DNA of 64,000 nucleotides, from contig NZ_CP152003.1 in assembly GCF_038595065.1 (NCBI RefSeq), positions 4,506,001 through 4,570,000 on the forward strand, given 5' to 3'. Within the stretch, counting starts at the first letter, position 1. Every line of letters starts with the position of its first letter. Of this stretch, positions 8,234-16,794 are shown in pieces. The notes below the pieces were generated by a model. That model saw only the letters and a list, made by a program, of their open reading frames with translations. It made no database searches and had not been told where the DNA came from. Both the position numbers and the translations under genes were made by a program. The DNA comes from Sutcliffiella sp. FSL R7-0096 (lineage in GTDB: Bacteria; Bacillota; Bacilli; Bacillales; Bacillaceae_I).

Positions 8234-9418
8234 TTACATCAACTTCAAAAAACTCTCCCCAAACTCCGGTTTTTCCACGTTAAGGTATTCTGCAATGGTC
8301 GCTGCAATGTCGGCCATGGTACTCCTTGTTCCTAGGTTGACTGGGGATAAACCGTTGCCCACCACGAGTATGGGGGTTTGTTCGCGGGTGTGATTGGAGT
8401 GGCCAATGGTTGGGTCGTTTCCATGGTCGGCGGTGATGATCAGTAACTCTTCTTTCTCTAAAGTGGGGATGAACGCAGCGAGAAACCGATCCACCTCTTC
8501 CAGGACTTCTTTATACCAATTGCTGTCTTCTTTGTGACCGGCAAGGTCTGTTTCCTGGACATTCACGAGGAAGAGGGACTCTTCTTTCGTTGAGTTATAT
8601 TTGTCATGAAATTGACGTAACACCTCTTTTGTTTCGACCACACCGTCTGCATAGCCATCCGCCTGAATGACATCTGCCGTTTTTCCAATCCGGAAGACTG
8701 GCAGCCCCTTCTTCTCCGCAAGATATGCTAGTTGTTTGCTACTGTCTACCCCATAGCCTAGGTGCAGTACATGGTAGCCTGGGCCGTAGACCTTTGCGTT
8801 TGGTGAATCCACTCCCCATTGCCCCGTATTTTTTTCATGGACGGTGGAGAGGATGATTTCCGTTGAGGTGGTCGTATTGCCGAAGACGATGACCCTGCTT
8901 GTGTCTACATTGCTTCGCACCACTTTTCCAATCTCACAGGCATCCTCAAAAGTAATCTGGTTAAGGTCACATACCACGTTGATGATGTTACCGAGTTGAG
9001 ATTCAAGATTGTCTCCAATCACCACGGATTTTTCCACTAGAAGGACAGGCACCCCTTCTAGTGGATACTCCACTTTATACTCGTTCGCTTCCAAAGCTGC
9101 CTTCAATCCAGGGGCAATATCCTTCATCAATCTCTCTTTAGGCCTGCCCGGTTTGCTTCCCATCAACTCCTGATGACCCATATAAGTATCTGCTCCATAA
9201 TGGGCGAGGTTGCTTTTTCCATGTGCCGCAATTGGCTCACCAGTTCCATCCGCTAATTTTTCCAGTCCGAGCCGGTAAAGGTTGGGAATCTTCAAATCTA
9301 CCGTTTCACGGATGCTTTTATACGTGTTCGCTTCCATATCCTCCGGTTTGACAGCCTTGCAATCTTCCATTGCTCCAACTCCAAAACCGTCCAGGATCAA
9401 TAGTGTGACTTTCTTCAT
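8234..9418 (-). CDS. yhfW: YhfW, phosphopentomutase-like metalloenzyme
   Basis: The 394-residue product belongs to the alkaline-phosphatase/phosphopentomutase superfamily. Metal-site motifs are visible: LILDGFGVGAMED at the N-terminus, the phospho-acceptor region DTYMGHQELMG (about 88-98), NVQETDLAGH (about 290), ITADHGNDP (about 330) and GHSNHTREQTP (about 340). It resembles DeoB but sits as the last gene of the yhf operon, where the E. coli homologue is called YhfW. It probably moves or transfers a phosphate on a phosphorylated intermediate of the unknown yhf pathway. Start 3 nt after the yhfX stop. DeoB itself is the alternative, but the context argues for YhfW. Confidence 0.85.
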   Translation of the reverse strand: MKKVTLLILDGFGVGAMEDCKAVKPEDMEANTYKSIRETVDLKIPNLYRLGLEKLADGTGEPIAAHGKSNLAHYGADTYMGHQELMGSKPGRPKERLMKDIAPGLKAALEANEYKVEYPLEGVPVLLVEKSVVIGDNLESQLGNIINVVCDLNQITFEDACEIGKVVRSNVDTSRVIVFGNTTTSTEIILSTVHEKNTGQWGVDSPNAKVYGPGYHVLHLGYGVDSSKQLAYLAEKKGLPVFRIGKTADVIQADGYADGVVETKEVLRQFHDKYNSTKEESLFLVNVQETDLAGHKEDSNWYKEVLEEVDRFLAAFIPTLEKEELLIITADHGNDPTIGHSNHTREQTPILVVGNGLSPVNLGTRSTMADIAATIAEYLNVEKPEFGESFLKLM

Positions 9419-9421
9419 CGC

Positions 9422-10585
9422 TTACAGCCCCCTTTTCTGGAAATAAACAACTTCAGGGCTTGAGGTACGAACCCCTCGCACAAATGCCACATGGGCACGG
9501 GTAACAAAGATTTGGGTACGGAAAGCGTATACCACTGTATCCCCGACATTCATGTTCTCCTTTTTCTCAAGAGCCCCGTAATAGTCGATGTTCTCAGGCG
9601 AAACAAGTGCTGTTTGGGTACGTTGGGTGAGAAGCGCTGTTTCGTCCCTTCCATATAGAGCAGCTTCCATGTTACCTCTCGCATAAAATCCGCCGGCAAT
9701 GGTATAGGCAAAGTCCTGGTCCATATGGGAGATTTCCGAGACGTATACCATGGATGGCACTTCTGCGAGGTCTTCCCTATACGCATGCAATGGAGTGGTA
9801 CCTGTTATGGCGTGCCCAGGCTCTCCATGTGTCACACCGCTTTCCTTCAAAAGTGGCATTGTATAGCAGCTTGTGGCACTTGGGGCGTTCACCTGCAGGA
9901 CTTCGAGATCATGCTGTTCCAAGATGGCTTTTGCTGTATTGAGCGTTTGGATATTGGAGGTGAAGACCATGTCATTCTTCTCTTCATTCAATTGAAAGAC
10001 CGGAAAACTCGTTATCCCGATAATCCTTATCCCCGGTAGCGTGATAAGTCGCTTGATTTCATCATCAAGCTTTTCCAAAAGAAACCCGCCGAACTGACCT
10101 GGGAACACCTGATCAGAAGGTTTGATTACCCTCAAAATGACATCCTGCCTTATTCCAAGCTCTAAAGCGGCTTTTGATAACTGTTGTGCCCTTTCATAGG
10201 AAAATAACGTGACCACATCCGGTTGGAGCGCTTCAAGGACATACTTCCACTGGCTTTTGGATGGCTGGACAAGATGGCCGAGGTTTCCGATCCGGCAACC
10301 GCCGCTCTTTAGCATGGCCGCCTCATCAATATCCACTCCGACAGCTTTTTCCATCCCATTCTGTTCGATGATCTGACCAATAAATGGACTTCTCCCTATT
10401 TGTTTGGTCATATAATAGAGCGTTATACCATGATCGGAAGCGGAGCGTGAGAGTGCTTGGACATTTCCCTCGATCTGGTCGAGATCCAACACATAAGTAT
10501 TGGCCGGAATATCGCCATTTCGATGAAGCAAGGTCGCGGTCCTCACCAGCTCCTCATTTCTTTTCAGTGTCATATCAAGAAACAT
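9422..10585 (-). CDS. yhfX: YhfX, alanine-racemase-like PLP protein
   Basis: The 387-residue product has an alanine-racemase-type N-terminal barrel: TYVLDLDQIEGNVQAL near residue 30, then YYMTKQIGRSPF, whose Lys is the likely PLP-binding residue (about 60). Conserved barrel segments follow (VGVDIDEAAML, LRVIKPSDQVFPGQFGGF) and a C-terminal beta domain. It matches YhfX of the E. coli yhf cluster, annotated as an amino acid racemase of unknown substrate. It lies between yhfS (6 nt) and yhfW (3 nt), consistent with one mRNA. GAGGTGATCTGGG precedes ATG. Confidence 0.85.
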   Translation of the reverse strand: MFLDMTLKRNEELVRTATLLHRNGDIPANTYVLDLDQIEGNVQALSRSASDHGITLYYMTKQIGRSPFIGQIIEQNGMEKAVGVDIDEAAMLKSGGCRIGNLGHLVQPSKSQWKYVLEALQPDVVTLFSYERAQQLSKAALELGIRQDVILRVIKPSDQVFPGQFGGFLLEKLDDEIKRLITLPGIRIIGITSFPVFQLNEEKNDMVFTSNIQTLNTAKAILEQHDLEVLQVNAPSATSCYTMPLLKESGVTHGEPGHAITGTTPLHAYREDLAEVPSMVYVSEISHMDQDFAYTIAGGFYARGNMEAALYGRDETALLTQRTQTALVSPENIDYYGALEKKENMNVGDTVVYAFRTQIFVTRAHVAFVRGVRTSSPEVVYFQKRGL

Positions 10586-10591
10586 CCCAGA

Positions 10592-11701
10592 TCACCTCGC
10601 TGCCATGTTCCCAAGCACTTGGTTCAGGATACGGATGACCGTGCTTGCCGAGGATTTCATCGGATTGATTCGTAGACCATACTCTTTAAGCTCAGGCTGG
10701 CTTTCCAAAAAACTCCCCGAAACACGATAAATCATCGGTATCAGTTCAAAGCGAGATTCCGCTCCGACAGGGTAAGTAGCTGCACCGAAGTCTGAAGCTG
10801 CCTTGATCACCTCCTGAGCGATTGGCTGCTCAAGTTCCACGATGACATTTTTGGATTGCGAATTGGTGATATACACCTCTTTTACAAGAGGGACTTCACC
10901 TGAAGCGATTCTCTCCCTCAACTCCTCCACCTGCTCGTTTTGAGTAGCGAGCATCACCGGTGCAAAGACAAGGCTCCTTAACAGTTCATGTGCCTCAAAC
11001 CCTTGCACCTGGCCTCCACCCGAGTAATTACGGTGATGAATCTGTTCCATTGCTTCTTTCTTACCCAAAAGAATGCCTATCCCCTGGGGCCCAAGCAGCT
11101 TGAAGCCGGAAAAAGTGGAATACTCCGCCCCATATTGAACTCCTATTTTAGGCATTTTCATCGCACAATAATTATCATCCACAACGATGGGAAGGTCTGG
11201 GCGTACTTCTTTTACAAGTTGGATGACTTCATCTAATCGATAGGTATCTGTTGGTTGCTGCCTTGCGTGCTGGACGTAAAAAACTCTGGAATCGTTATCA
11301 GAATTCAAGTGCGCGCGCAGCTTTTCCAAGTCATTGAAGTCCACTTGCTTTTGTTTTATTCCCATCATCCTGAATGTTTCCTTGGTTGTCATATAGACCG
11401 GTGCTGTATGAACGATGCAAGCATCACCAGGTTCCACCAGCTGGCTCAAGATAATCCGGATCGCTCCAGTCCCGCTCCCCCTGACCAATGCGCATGACTC
11501 CGCATCAAAGGTTCCAGCAAGGACCCGCTCCACCCGGGCGGTCACATAGGGACGGTTAAAAGCAGGGTGAAGTCCGACATCCCCCGTAAGGAAAAACTCA
11601 TTGTCCTTAAATTCCCTAGTAATCTCGTCAATTAGACGGAACTGAAGTTGCTGGGCTTCTTTCAAAGTCAAATTCGGTAAAATGGACTGTTCATATCTCA
11701 T
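10592..11701 (-). CDS. yhfS: YhfS, PLP-dependent aminotransferase/lyase-like protein
   Basis: The 369-residue product is a fold-type I PLP enzyme: VRGSGTGAIRIILSQL (about 75) forms the phosphate cup, PIVVDDNYCAM (about 175) gives the Asp that contacts the pyridine, and STFSGFKLLGPQGIG (about 200) contains the Schiff-base Lys. Beta-elimination enzymes and class V aminotransferases share this layout. The family is YhfS of the yhf cluster; its substrate is unknown. The start ATG overlaps the php stop by 4 nt, which suggests translational coupling. Confidence 0.85.
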   Translation of the reverse strand: MRYEQSILPNLTLKEAQQLQFRLIDEITREFKDNEFFLTGDVGLHPAFNRPYVTARVERVLAGTFDAESCALVRGSGTGAIRIILSQLVEPGDACIVHTAPVYMTTKETFRMMGIKQKQVDFNDLEKLRAHLNSDNDSRVFYVQHARQQPTDTYRLDEVIQLVKEVRPDLPIVVDDNYCAMKMPKIGVQYGAEYSTFSGFKLLGPQGIGILLGKKEAMEQIHHRNYSGGGQVQGFEAHELLRSLVFAPVMLATQNEQVEELRERIASGEVPLVKEVYITNSQSKNVIVELEQPIAQEVIKAASDFGAATYPVGAESRFELIPMIYRVSGSFLESQPELKEYGLRINPMKSSASTVIRILNQVLGNMAAR

Positions 11702-12624
11702 AAGCTCGCCTCTTTTCGTATGCTGAATGCTTGCTGAGGGTTTTTGGTGAGAAACTTCTGAATCACGTTTTCATCCACCCCATTTTCCCTTAGACTTGGG
11801 ATGAAGCTTCGGAGCACCACGTCATAACCTTGACCACCTTTTGCCCGCATATGGGAATTGCGTGTCAGATCACTTGATAGTAACAACTGGTTTTCATAGC
11901 CTTTTTCTAAAAATTTCATGAGTGATGCGAGGCGGTCTGCATCTGTCCGGTAGTTTTCCTTGCCGATTGTATCAAGTGCCACAAAAGCACCAGAAGCAAG
12001 CACCTCCAGAACGACCTCATCTTGTTCATTCAGGTCCTGGTGACCAATGATTACCTGATTCAGTGGGAGGCCTTCTTTTTCAAACAGTTCGATCTGCTCC
12101 AAGGCCATTGTTCCGAGTGTTGTATGAGTGGATAATGGAAGCTTCGTAACTTTTGCTGCTTCAATTGCGCCATGAAAAAGCTCTAGTTCAATCGGCTCAA
12201 ACTTATTGAGACTGCTGCCAATTTCGCCAATGATACCTGGAAGTACATCCGTCCCATCCATTCCATGGGTAATTTCATCGATCATCCATTGGCGGAATTC
12301 ATCCCGCGTGTAGCTTGTCCGATCCTCCGGGATAAAAGGGTCTTTATAACAGCCTGTACTTGCGACAATCTGCAAATCTAGCTCACGGCCTATTTGGAGA
12401 AGGGCAGGAATATTCCTGCCCATCCCATAATTGGTTACTTCAATAACGGCTTTTCCCCCGTGTGCTTTAAAGCTTCTAAGGTCTTCCGTTACAAGCCTCA
12501 CATCTTGCAGGGCCGTATCCGGATCTCCTTTGATCCTGCTTAGGTCAATGCTTAAATGCTCATGACACGCACATACCCCCAACTCTTCCGGAGCAATCGG
12601 GCCATAGATGGTTTGAATATACAT
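11698..12624 (-). CDS. php: Php (YhfV), phosphotriesterase homology protein
   Basis: The 308-residue product has the amidohydrolase metal site of the phosphotriesterase homologues: HEH at 21-23, IIGEIGSS with the bridging Glu (about 126), STHTT (about 158), IIGHQD (about 186) and LLSSDLTRN with the terminal Asp (about 243). Length equals that of bacterial Php proteins (about 290-310). Such proteins hydrolyse phosphorylated lactones or esters in characterised relatives; here the substrate is probably the phosphorylated intermediate of the yhf pathway. GAAGGAGACGATCTAC precedes ATG. Confidence 0.9.
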   Translation of the reverse strand: MYIQTIYGPIAPEELGVCACHEHLSIDLSRIKGDPDTALQDVRLVTEDLRSFKAHGGKAVIEVTNYGMGRNIPALLQIGRELDLQIVASTGCYKDPFIPEDRTSYTRDEFRQWMIDEITHGMDGTDVLPGIIGEIGSSLNKFEPIELELFHGAIEAAKVTKLPLSTHTTLGTMALEQIELFEKEGLPLNQVIIGHQDLNEQDEVVLEVLASGAFVALDTIGKENYRTDADRLASLMKFLEKGYENQLLLSSDLTRNSHMRAKGGQGYDVVLRSFIPSLRENGVDENVIQKFLTKNPQQAFSIRKEASL

Positions 12625-12649
12625 GTAGATCGTCTCCTTCTAATCAAGT

Positions 12650-13948
12650 TTATTGCGGCGGTGTAAAGAGACCGAGTAACACTAAAATGTTTCCAATGAC
12701 ACCTACTGCAATGGCACCAAGAGGACCAACTGCCATGCGGACAATCGGGCGCCCGGCCGCTTCATTGAGCAAGTAAATACCTGCGATGGCAAAGAATCCG
12801 AAGCCAGGCACAATCGCATTGGCAGCGTTCGCTCCACCTATCAGCAATGCCACTTCAAGCACCCGTGTCATGGCAGTACGGATATTTTCACCAGAGGCGC
12901 GCACTCCAGGGTAGCGATCCAAAAACTTAGCCAAGTACGTCAACAACCAAACTTCCGCAAAAATAATCAGCGCCCCGGCAATGGCCGCAACCAGTGGGTT
13001 AGGTGACAGGATCCCTGCCCCAAAGACGAACGTGAACCCTGCAGGACCATATACTCCTGTTGCAATCGCGGTACTTGCAATTAGCGGTACAAATCCGATT
13101 GCTTTTGCAAAAGAGGCAATCGCACCCTCGGAGATTTTTCCTTCTGATAAAAGATTAAGAGATATCGGGTCTCCCGCAACAATCAGATAGTTGGCAGCTG
13201 CAGAAATAAGCGCCCCACTGACCATTAAAATCCAAACATGTTTCTTTATTCGATTCACACGATCCACAAACAGACTCGCAAGCGTAGACAAGCTCGTATC
13301 ATCCGATTTCTCCCGGATGGCAAACGTCATCAAGAAAATCATCCCCACGACAAGAGCAATCCCTTCTGGACTTAAAACCACCGGCGTTCCTCCGATAGAA
13401 ATAAGCTGCTCTGTGTTGGTGAAAACAATGATTTGACGTGCAAGAGCGGAAACTAAAAAGGCGATAATCCCTTTTTTTACCCCAAATTGCAGCGCAATCG
13501 CAATCGCCGGGAAGACCATAAAGGATACGACAACCGGCGCGCCTACTAGATTGAACCCATCAACAAAATTCAGCGGCAGCTTTTCAAACCCTGCCACCAC
13601 AAATTGAAGGCCGAAATAAACACCAGCACCATAGAGTCCACCAATCAGACCGGCTAATGCAGTCGACACCTTTCCTTTGTTCAAGGAAAGCCCGATGATA
13701 TCCGTTCCTAGTAAAATACTGTGAATCAACAAGATACCACCAGCAATGGAGATTGGTATTCCAAATCCAATGACAAGTCCAAAGCTCATTGCGAATGCAG
13801 TAACAGAAAGTTCTTTCCGTGACATGCGTCCTTCCAAATTTTCCGGTACGATCGGCCTCAAACCATCATTAAAAACAGCAATCCCCATATTCGCCATGAC
13901 GGCTCCTACTACCCCTAGTAAAATTAATATTCCTGCTTCTAATACCAT
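12650..13948 (-). CDS. yhfT: YhfT, multi-spanning membrane transporter
   Basis: The 432-residue protein has about 12 hydrophobic helices, including an N-terminal segment GILILLGVVGAVMANMGIAVF and several Gly-rich pairs (GLIGGLYGAGVYFG, PAGFTFVFGAGILSP). It matches YhfT, the predicted permease of the E. coli yhf cluster. As the only transporter in the operon it probably imports the pathway substrate. yhfU encodes a small soluble partner 21 nt upstream. Confidence 0.85.
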   Translation of the reverse strand: MVLEAGILILLGVVGAVMANMGIAVFNDGLRPIVPENLEGRMSRKELSVTAFAMSFGLVIGFGIPISIAGGILLIHSILLGTDIIGLSLNKGKVSTALAGLIGGLYGAGVYFGLQFVVAGFEKLPLNFVDGFNLVGAPVVVSFMVFPAIAIALQFGVKKGIIAFLVSALARQIIVFTNTEQLISIGGTPVVLSPEGIALVVGMIFLMTFAIREKSDDTSLSTLASLFVDRVNRIKKHVWILMVSGALISAAANYLIVAGDPISLNLLSEGKISEGAIASFAKAIGFVPLIASTAIATGVYGPAGFTFVFGAGILSPNPLVAAIAGALIIFAEVWLLTYLAKFLDRYPGVRASGENIRTAMTRVLEVALLIGGANAANAIVPGFGFFAIAGIYLLNEAAGRPIVRMAVGPLGAIAVGVIGNILVLLGLFTPPQ

Positions 13949-13969
13949 GAAAAACTCCCCCGTTTCTCC

Positions 13970-14329
13970 CTACTTTTTTAAAAGCTCAGCCAATAGCAAC
14001 TCCACCGCTTTTTCCTTATGATCCCCTGTAAAACCGAAAGCTGTTGCCCCTTGCTCCACTGCCTCCTGCACCTTCGCCTGCACCGGTGGTTTCCCTGGCA
14101 TGGAGATGGTGGCACATTTGTTTTTCCCAAGAAGCGCAATGGCCATCGCTAGTGCACCGCCTCCACCCGTATGGCAAGCCCCCACATAATAGTCTGCCTG
14201 TCCATTCTTCAACATCATGGCTGCCTCCAAATCCGGCTTGACTTGTGTTTCTACTTTTCCATTGCCATGCTCTTTTACCAACTTTTCAATTTCACTTTTT
14301 TCTACTTGCCCGCCAATTACGATTTTCAT
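13970..14329 (-). CDS. yhfU: YhfU, DUF2620 protein
   Basis: The 119-residue soluble protein begins MKIVIGGQVEKSEIEKLV and contains YYVGACHTGGGGALAMAIALLG (about 50-72), a glycine-rich loop flanked by Cys and His, then SMPGKPP and a GFTGDHKEKAVELLL C-terminus. This is DUF2620, found almost only beside yhfT-like permeases. The glycine-rich loop suggests nucleotide or phosphate binding. A role as cytoplasmic regulator or energy-coupling subunit of YhfT is an inference. GAGGGTTTAACT precedes ATG. Confidence 0.85.
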   Translation of the reverse strand: MKIVIGGQVEKSEIEKLVKEHGNGKVETQVKPDLEAAMMLKNGQADYYVGACHTGGGGALAMAIALLGKNKCATISMPGKPPVQAKVQEAVEQGATAFGFTGDHKEKAVELLLAELLKK

Positions 14330-14353
14330 AGTTAAACCCTCCAGATTTATAGT

Positions 14354-14701
14354 TTAATTGGTTAAAGCGCTTACAAAATGCATTTGTAAAAAGGCTTTTT
14401 CCTCTTGTGGCAAAGGCTCCCCCAATTGCTGTTCAATCCATTCCACTCGTTTGTTTGCTTCATGGATATAAGGAGATTGTTGCACCTCCTCCATTATCAT
14501 CTCGGGTGGTGCCGAGAGCTCTTCTCCCCTGTCCATCCTCGTCACCGCCATGGCCAAATGGGTAATGAGCATTTGGTACTTCTCTTCTTCTTGAGTGGAA
14601 TTCACATAAGCTTCCATTGTTTTGAGTGTGATTGCCTGTGCACGTTCCGTAATGGTTTCCGTCGACATAAGAATATCGACCCTATTCTTTAGCATGCTCA
14701 C
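14354..14701 (-). CDS. yhfY: YhfY, PRD-domain protein
   Basis: The 115-residue product is a single PRD-like helical domain, with HLAMAVTRMDRGEEL (about 47-62) and LHFV-type motifs carrying His residues that are phosphorylated in PTS regulation domains. It corresponds to YhfY of the yhf cluster. Start may be GTG at 14701 or ATG at 14695; both follow AAAGGTCGTG. It is the first gene of the operon and lies 33 nt downstream of an ATACAA-N4-TTGTAT palindrome. It may adjust YhfZ activity or operon expression in response to phosphorylation. Confidence 0.75.
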   Translation of the reverse strand: MSMLKNRVDILMSTETITERAQAITLKTMEAYVNSTQEEEKYQMLITHLAMAVTRMDRGEELSAPPEMIMEEVQQSPYIHEANKRVEWIEQQLGEPLPQEEKAFLQMHFVSALTN

Positions 14702-14734
14702 TTTTTTTCACGACCTTTCTTTTAAATTAGTATC

Positions 14735-14756
14735 AAAATACAAAAAATTGTATTTT
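14735..14756. promoter_or_regulatory. Operator palindrome upstream of yhfY (candidate YhfZ site)
   Basis: AAAATACAA and TTGTATTTT are perfect 9-bp arms with an AAAA spacer. The core ATACAA-N4-TTGTAT is the same as in the 38-bp palindrome over the yhfZ start (15782-15819), so both are likely bound by YhfZ. Confidence 0.7.
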
Positions 14757-14795
14757 AGGATTATAGTAGTTTGAAAGCATTATTTTTCAAGCAGA

Positions 14796-14834
14796 CTGCG
14801 GGGTCTTCTACAGTTTTTTTGCTGAAGACTCCGC
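14796..14834. terminator. Hairpin between yhfZ and yhfY
   Basis: GCGGGGTCTTC and GAAGACTCCGC form an 11-bp stem with one G-U type mismatch. The loop is T-rich on the plus strand. It stands just after the yhfZ stop and may end that transcript, although no T-run follows on the minus strand. Confidence 0.5.
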
Positions 14835-14847
14835 AATTTATATAGTT

Positions 14848-15786
14848 TTAATACCTCGGGATCACTTCATTTCTCTCTACTTGCTTCTGAACTTCCCTTA
14901 CCTCATCCATTGAAATAAGCTTTAATAGATATTCCAGTTTTCTATTTCCTCTGTTCATCAAGCATACGGCTTCGGTCATTTCCTCTTCCATCTGCAGAGC
15001 AGCTGAAGTAGTCAGAGGGCGGATGTTGATCTGATTTTGATTCCTTTCATCCACATTCCAAACAGTTGCATCAATTTTCCCTGCCTGCAGATTGGATAAT
15101 AGATGCATATAGTTCAGCGAAATCAACTCGACATCTTTACCTTCTGTTTCTGCAAGTATCAACGTCTTTTGGTCAGTGGATGACGGGTCTACCCCTATCT
15201 TCATCCCATCCTTAATTGATTCGGAAGCTTCATCTGCAAACATAAGGGCATGATTGGATACATATGATTGGGGACCAAAAGCAAGTCCCAACTCTAGGTT
15301 GTTATCTTCCTCCATATGCTGCCTGGCGGAAAACTTCGATACCAAAGCAAGGTCATATCTTCCTTCACGGAGCGCCCCGACCCGAAGGCTTGAGCCTCTC
15401 ATGAAAGCAATGTTAAAAAAGATATTCAGTTTTTCGAAGGCAAAGGTCAGACCAGTGGCCATCCCTTCATACTTTTTTGAATATGGCAAAGGCATCACCG
15501 CTGTTACCTGATTGACCCCTGCACATTTTAATAATTCGTTCGTATCCTTATACCGGAGAAACGTTCCAAGGTGGCCGCGCGACTCCAAGGAAATAGCCTC
15601 AAGCTTTACAAGCCTCTGAAGAGTCGTTTGTATGGTTCCCCGTCCGACCTCAAGCTCTTTTGAAAGATCCTCCACTCGCGGTATTCTTTCATTCATTTCC
15701 ACAAAAAGCAGCTTCTCACTAAGCTTCTGCAGAATAATCCCGCTTTTTAAATATAAATTTACACCCTTTTTCAATAGCTTCACCAT
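14848..15786 (-). CDS. yhfZ: YhfZ, transcriptional regulator of the yhf operon
   Basis: From the ATG at 15786 the product is 312 residues, close to the roughly 300 of E. coli YhfZ. Residues about 20-85 form a GntR-like winged helix (RIPRVEDLSKELEVGRGTIQ), followed by a periplasmic-binding-protein-like effector domain (VTAVMPLPYSKKYEGMATGL, YVSNHALMFADE, MKIGVDPSSTD). The start codon is uncertain: no clear ribosome binding site precedes 15786 and the codon lies inside a 17-bp-arm palindrome. Starting at the far upstream codons would force overlap with the next gene, so they are rejected. It probably represses itself and the operon until a yhf substrate binds. Confidence 0.75.
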   Translation of the reverse strand: MVKLLKKGVNLYLKSGIILQKLSEKLLFVEMNERIPRVEDLSKELEVGRGTIQTTLQRLVKLEAISLESRGHLGTFLRYKDTNELLKCAGVNQVTAVMPLPYSKKYEGMATGLTFAFEKLNIFFNIAFMRGSSLRVGALREGRYDLALVSKFSARQHMEEDNNLELGLAFGPQSYVSNHALMFADEASESIKDGMKIGVDPSSTDQKTLILAETEGKDVELISLNYMHLLSNLQAGKIDATVWNVDERNQNQINIRPLTTSAALQMEEEMTEAVCLMNRGNRKLEYLLKLISMDEVREVQKQVERNEVIPRY

Positions 15787-15819
15787 CACAATATACAATT
15801 TGTTGTATATTGTGATGGT
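15782..15819. promoter_or_regulatory. Perfect 17-bp-arm palindrome over the yhfZ start (autoregulatory operator)
   Basis: ACCATCACAATATACAA and TTGTATATTGTGATGGT are perfect complements around a TTTG spacer. The arms contain ATACAA-N4-TTGTAT, shared with 14735-14756. The suggested yhfZ start lies within the palindrome, so bound regulator would also cover the start region; in RNA, the hairpin would mask it. Confidence 0.75.
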
Positions 15820-15886
15820 AACATGTGGGAGAGGTTGTTTGCAAGCGTTTTCTTTTTTTAGAGGAGGGGGGAGTTGGGGGAAACAA

Positions 15887-16342
15887 TTAAACTCCCACCA
15901 CAATAATAATTCCCCCTTCTTCCATATGATAATTCTTAATTTTTCCTATTGGGATCTTACGAACAATCTCCCAACTATTAAAATCAATTCTAATATGCCC
16001 GCTCTTATAGGTAAGGTGCGGCGGCTTATCGAAAATGCGTTTATTAAGAATACTGAGGTTTAAGGGTTTGAGTTTCGCAATCTTGAAGATTAGCTCTCTA
16101 CCTTCTATCCTGACTGGTTGGAGGATGATGGAAAAGGAGAGATCCTTCTTTGTCACCTTTAGGTCCGCTTGCGCTTTCCCGGTAATGTGAATTTCCCCCT
16201 TCATTATTTTTACGGTAACTTCTTGGAGTTTGTCGTTTCTTCGAAGGACTTCTTGCAGCATGGTAGCAGTGATTGGCACCGGAATGCCATTGGCGTCTTT
16301 GACGCGATTAATTCCACTCTTTACTTTTTCGAAAAAATCCAT
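15887..16342 (-). CDS. Conserved hypothetical protein, 151 residues
   Basis: A mostly beta-strand soluble protein beginning MDFFEKVKSGINRVKDANGIPVPITATMLQEVL. The middle (VTVKIMKGEIHITGKAQADLKVTKKDLSFSIILQPV) resembles lipid-binding beta sheets such as LmeA or DUF2993 proteins, but the match is only by feel. The C-terminus is hydrophobic (GGIIIVVGV). GCGATTTCC before ATG is a weak ribosome binding site. Function unknown. Confidence 0.65.
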   Translation of the reverse strand: MDFFEKVKSGINRVKDANGIPVPITATMLQEVLRRNDKLQEVTVKIMKGEIHITGKAQADLKVTKKDLSFSIILQPVRIEGRELIFKIAKLKPLNLSILNKRIFDKPPHLTYKSGHIRIDFNSWEIVRKIPIGKIKNYHMEEGGIIIVVGV

Positions 16343-16409
16343 GGAAATCGCCTGCTTTCTTGGAATTTCACATTGTCTAACAAGTTGTTTTCCCCGTCAC
16401 CTCCACCTA

Positions 16410-16787
16410 TTAAAACATCCCATGCTCATTAGGCGTTTCTTCGGGAATTGCCTGGCCGACATCCCACAATTCCACAATCCTCTCGCCTTCAAAACGGAAA
16501 ATATGAATCACTGCCGCTCCGAGGTCCATAGGATTCTGTTTAATATGAGAGTGAATGGCAACGGTATTTCCATCTGCAATAGCATGCTTCACTTCAAGCG
16601 TTTTGTTTGGGCTTTGAGCTGCGTTCTCCTCCATTGCTTGTATGAGCGATTCAGCATCCCCGCGAAAATAAGGATTGTGGTGACGGAAATCAGGGGCAAT
16701 GTGGTTTTCAAATGCTTCACCGATTTTTCCGGAAACAACCATTTGGAGAAATGAGATGGCTGCCTCTTTGTATATATTACTATTCAT
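16410..16787 (-). CDS. SnoaL-like / NTF2-fold protein
   Basis: The 125-residue product has the cone-shaped NTF2-like pattern: an N-terminal helix pair, PDFRHHNPYFRGDAESLIQAMEE (about 32-55), KHAIADGNTVAIHSHI and HIFRFEGERIVELWDVGQAIPE. This matches SnoaL-like polyketide-cyclase-type proteins widespread in bacteria, usually small isomerases, cyclases or ligand binders; substrate unknown. AAAGGTTGAGATAAAA precedes ATG. A 31-codon frame ends 7 nt upstream, so the two may be co-translated. Confidence 0.85.
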   Translation of the reverse strand: MNSNIYKEAAISFLQMVVSGKIGEAFENHIAPDFRHHNPYFRGDAESLIQAMEENAAQSPNKTLEVKHAIADGNTVAIHSHIKQNPMDLGAAVIHIFRFEGERIVELWDVGQAIPEETPNEHGMF

Positions 16788-16794
16788 TTTTATC

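Noticed and set aside
8049-8234. 61-codon minus-strand frame
   Set aside because: It lies across the GGGGACGGTGC inverted repeat and has no ribosome binding site; the sequence is better read as hairpin plus AT-rich spacer.
15787-15903. N-terminal extension of YhfZ to 15903
   Set aside because: It would overlap the neighbouring 151-residue gene and read through the operator palindrome without a ribosome binding site.
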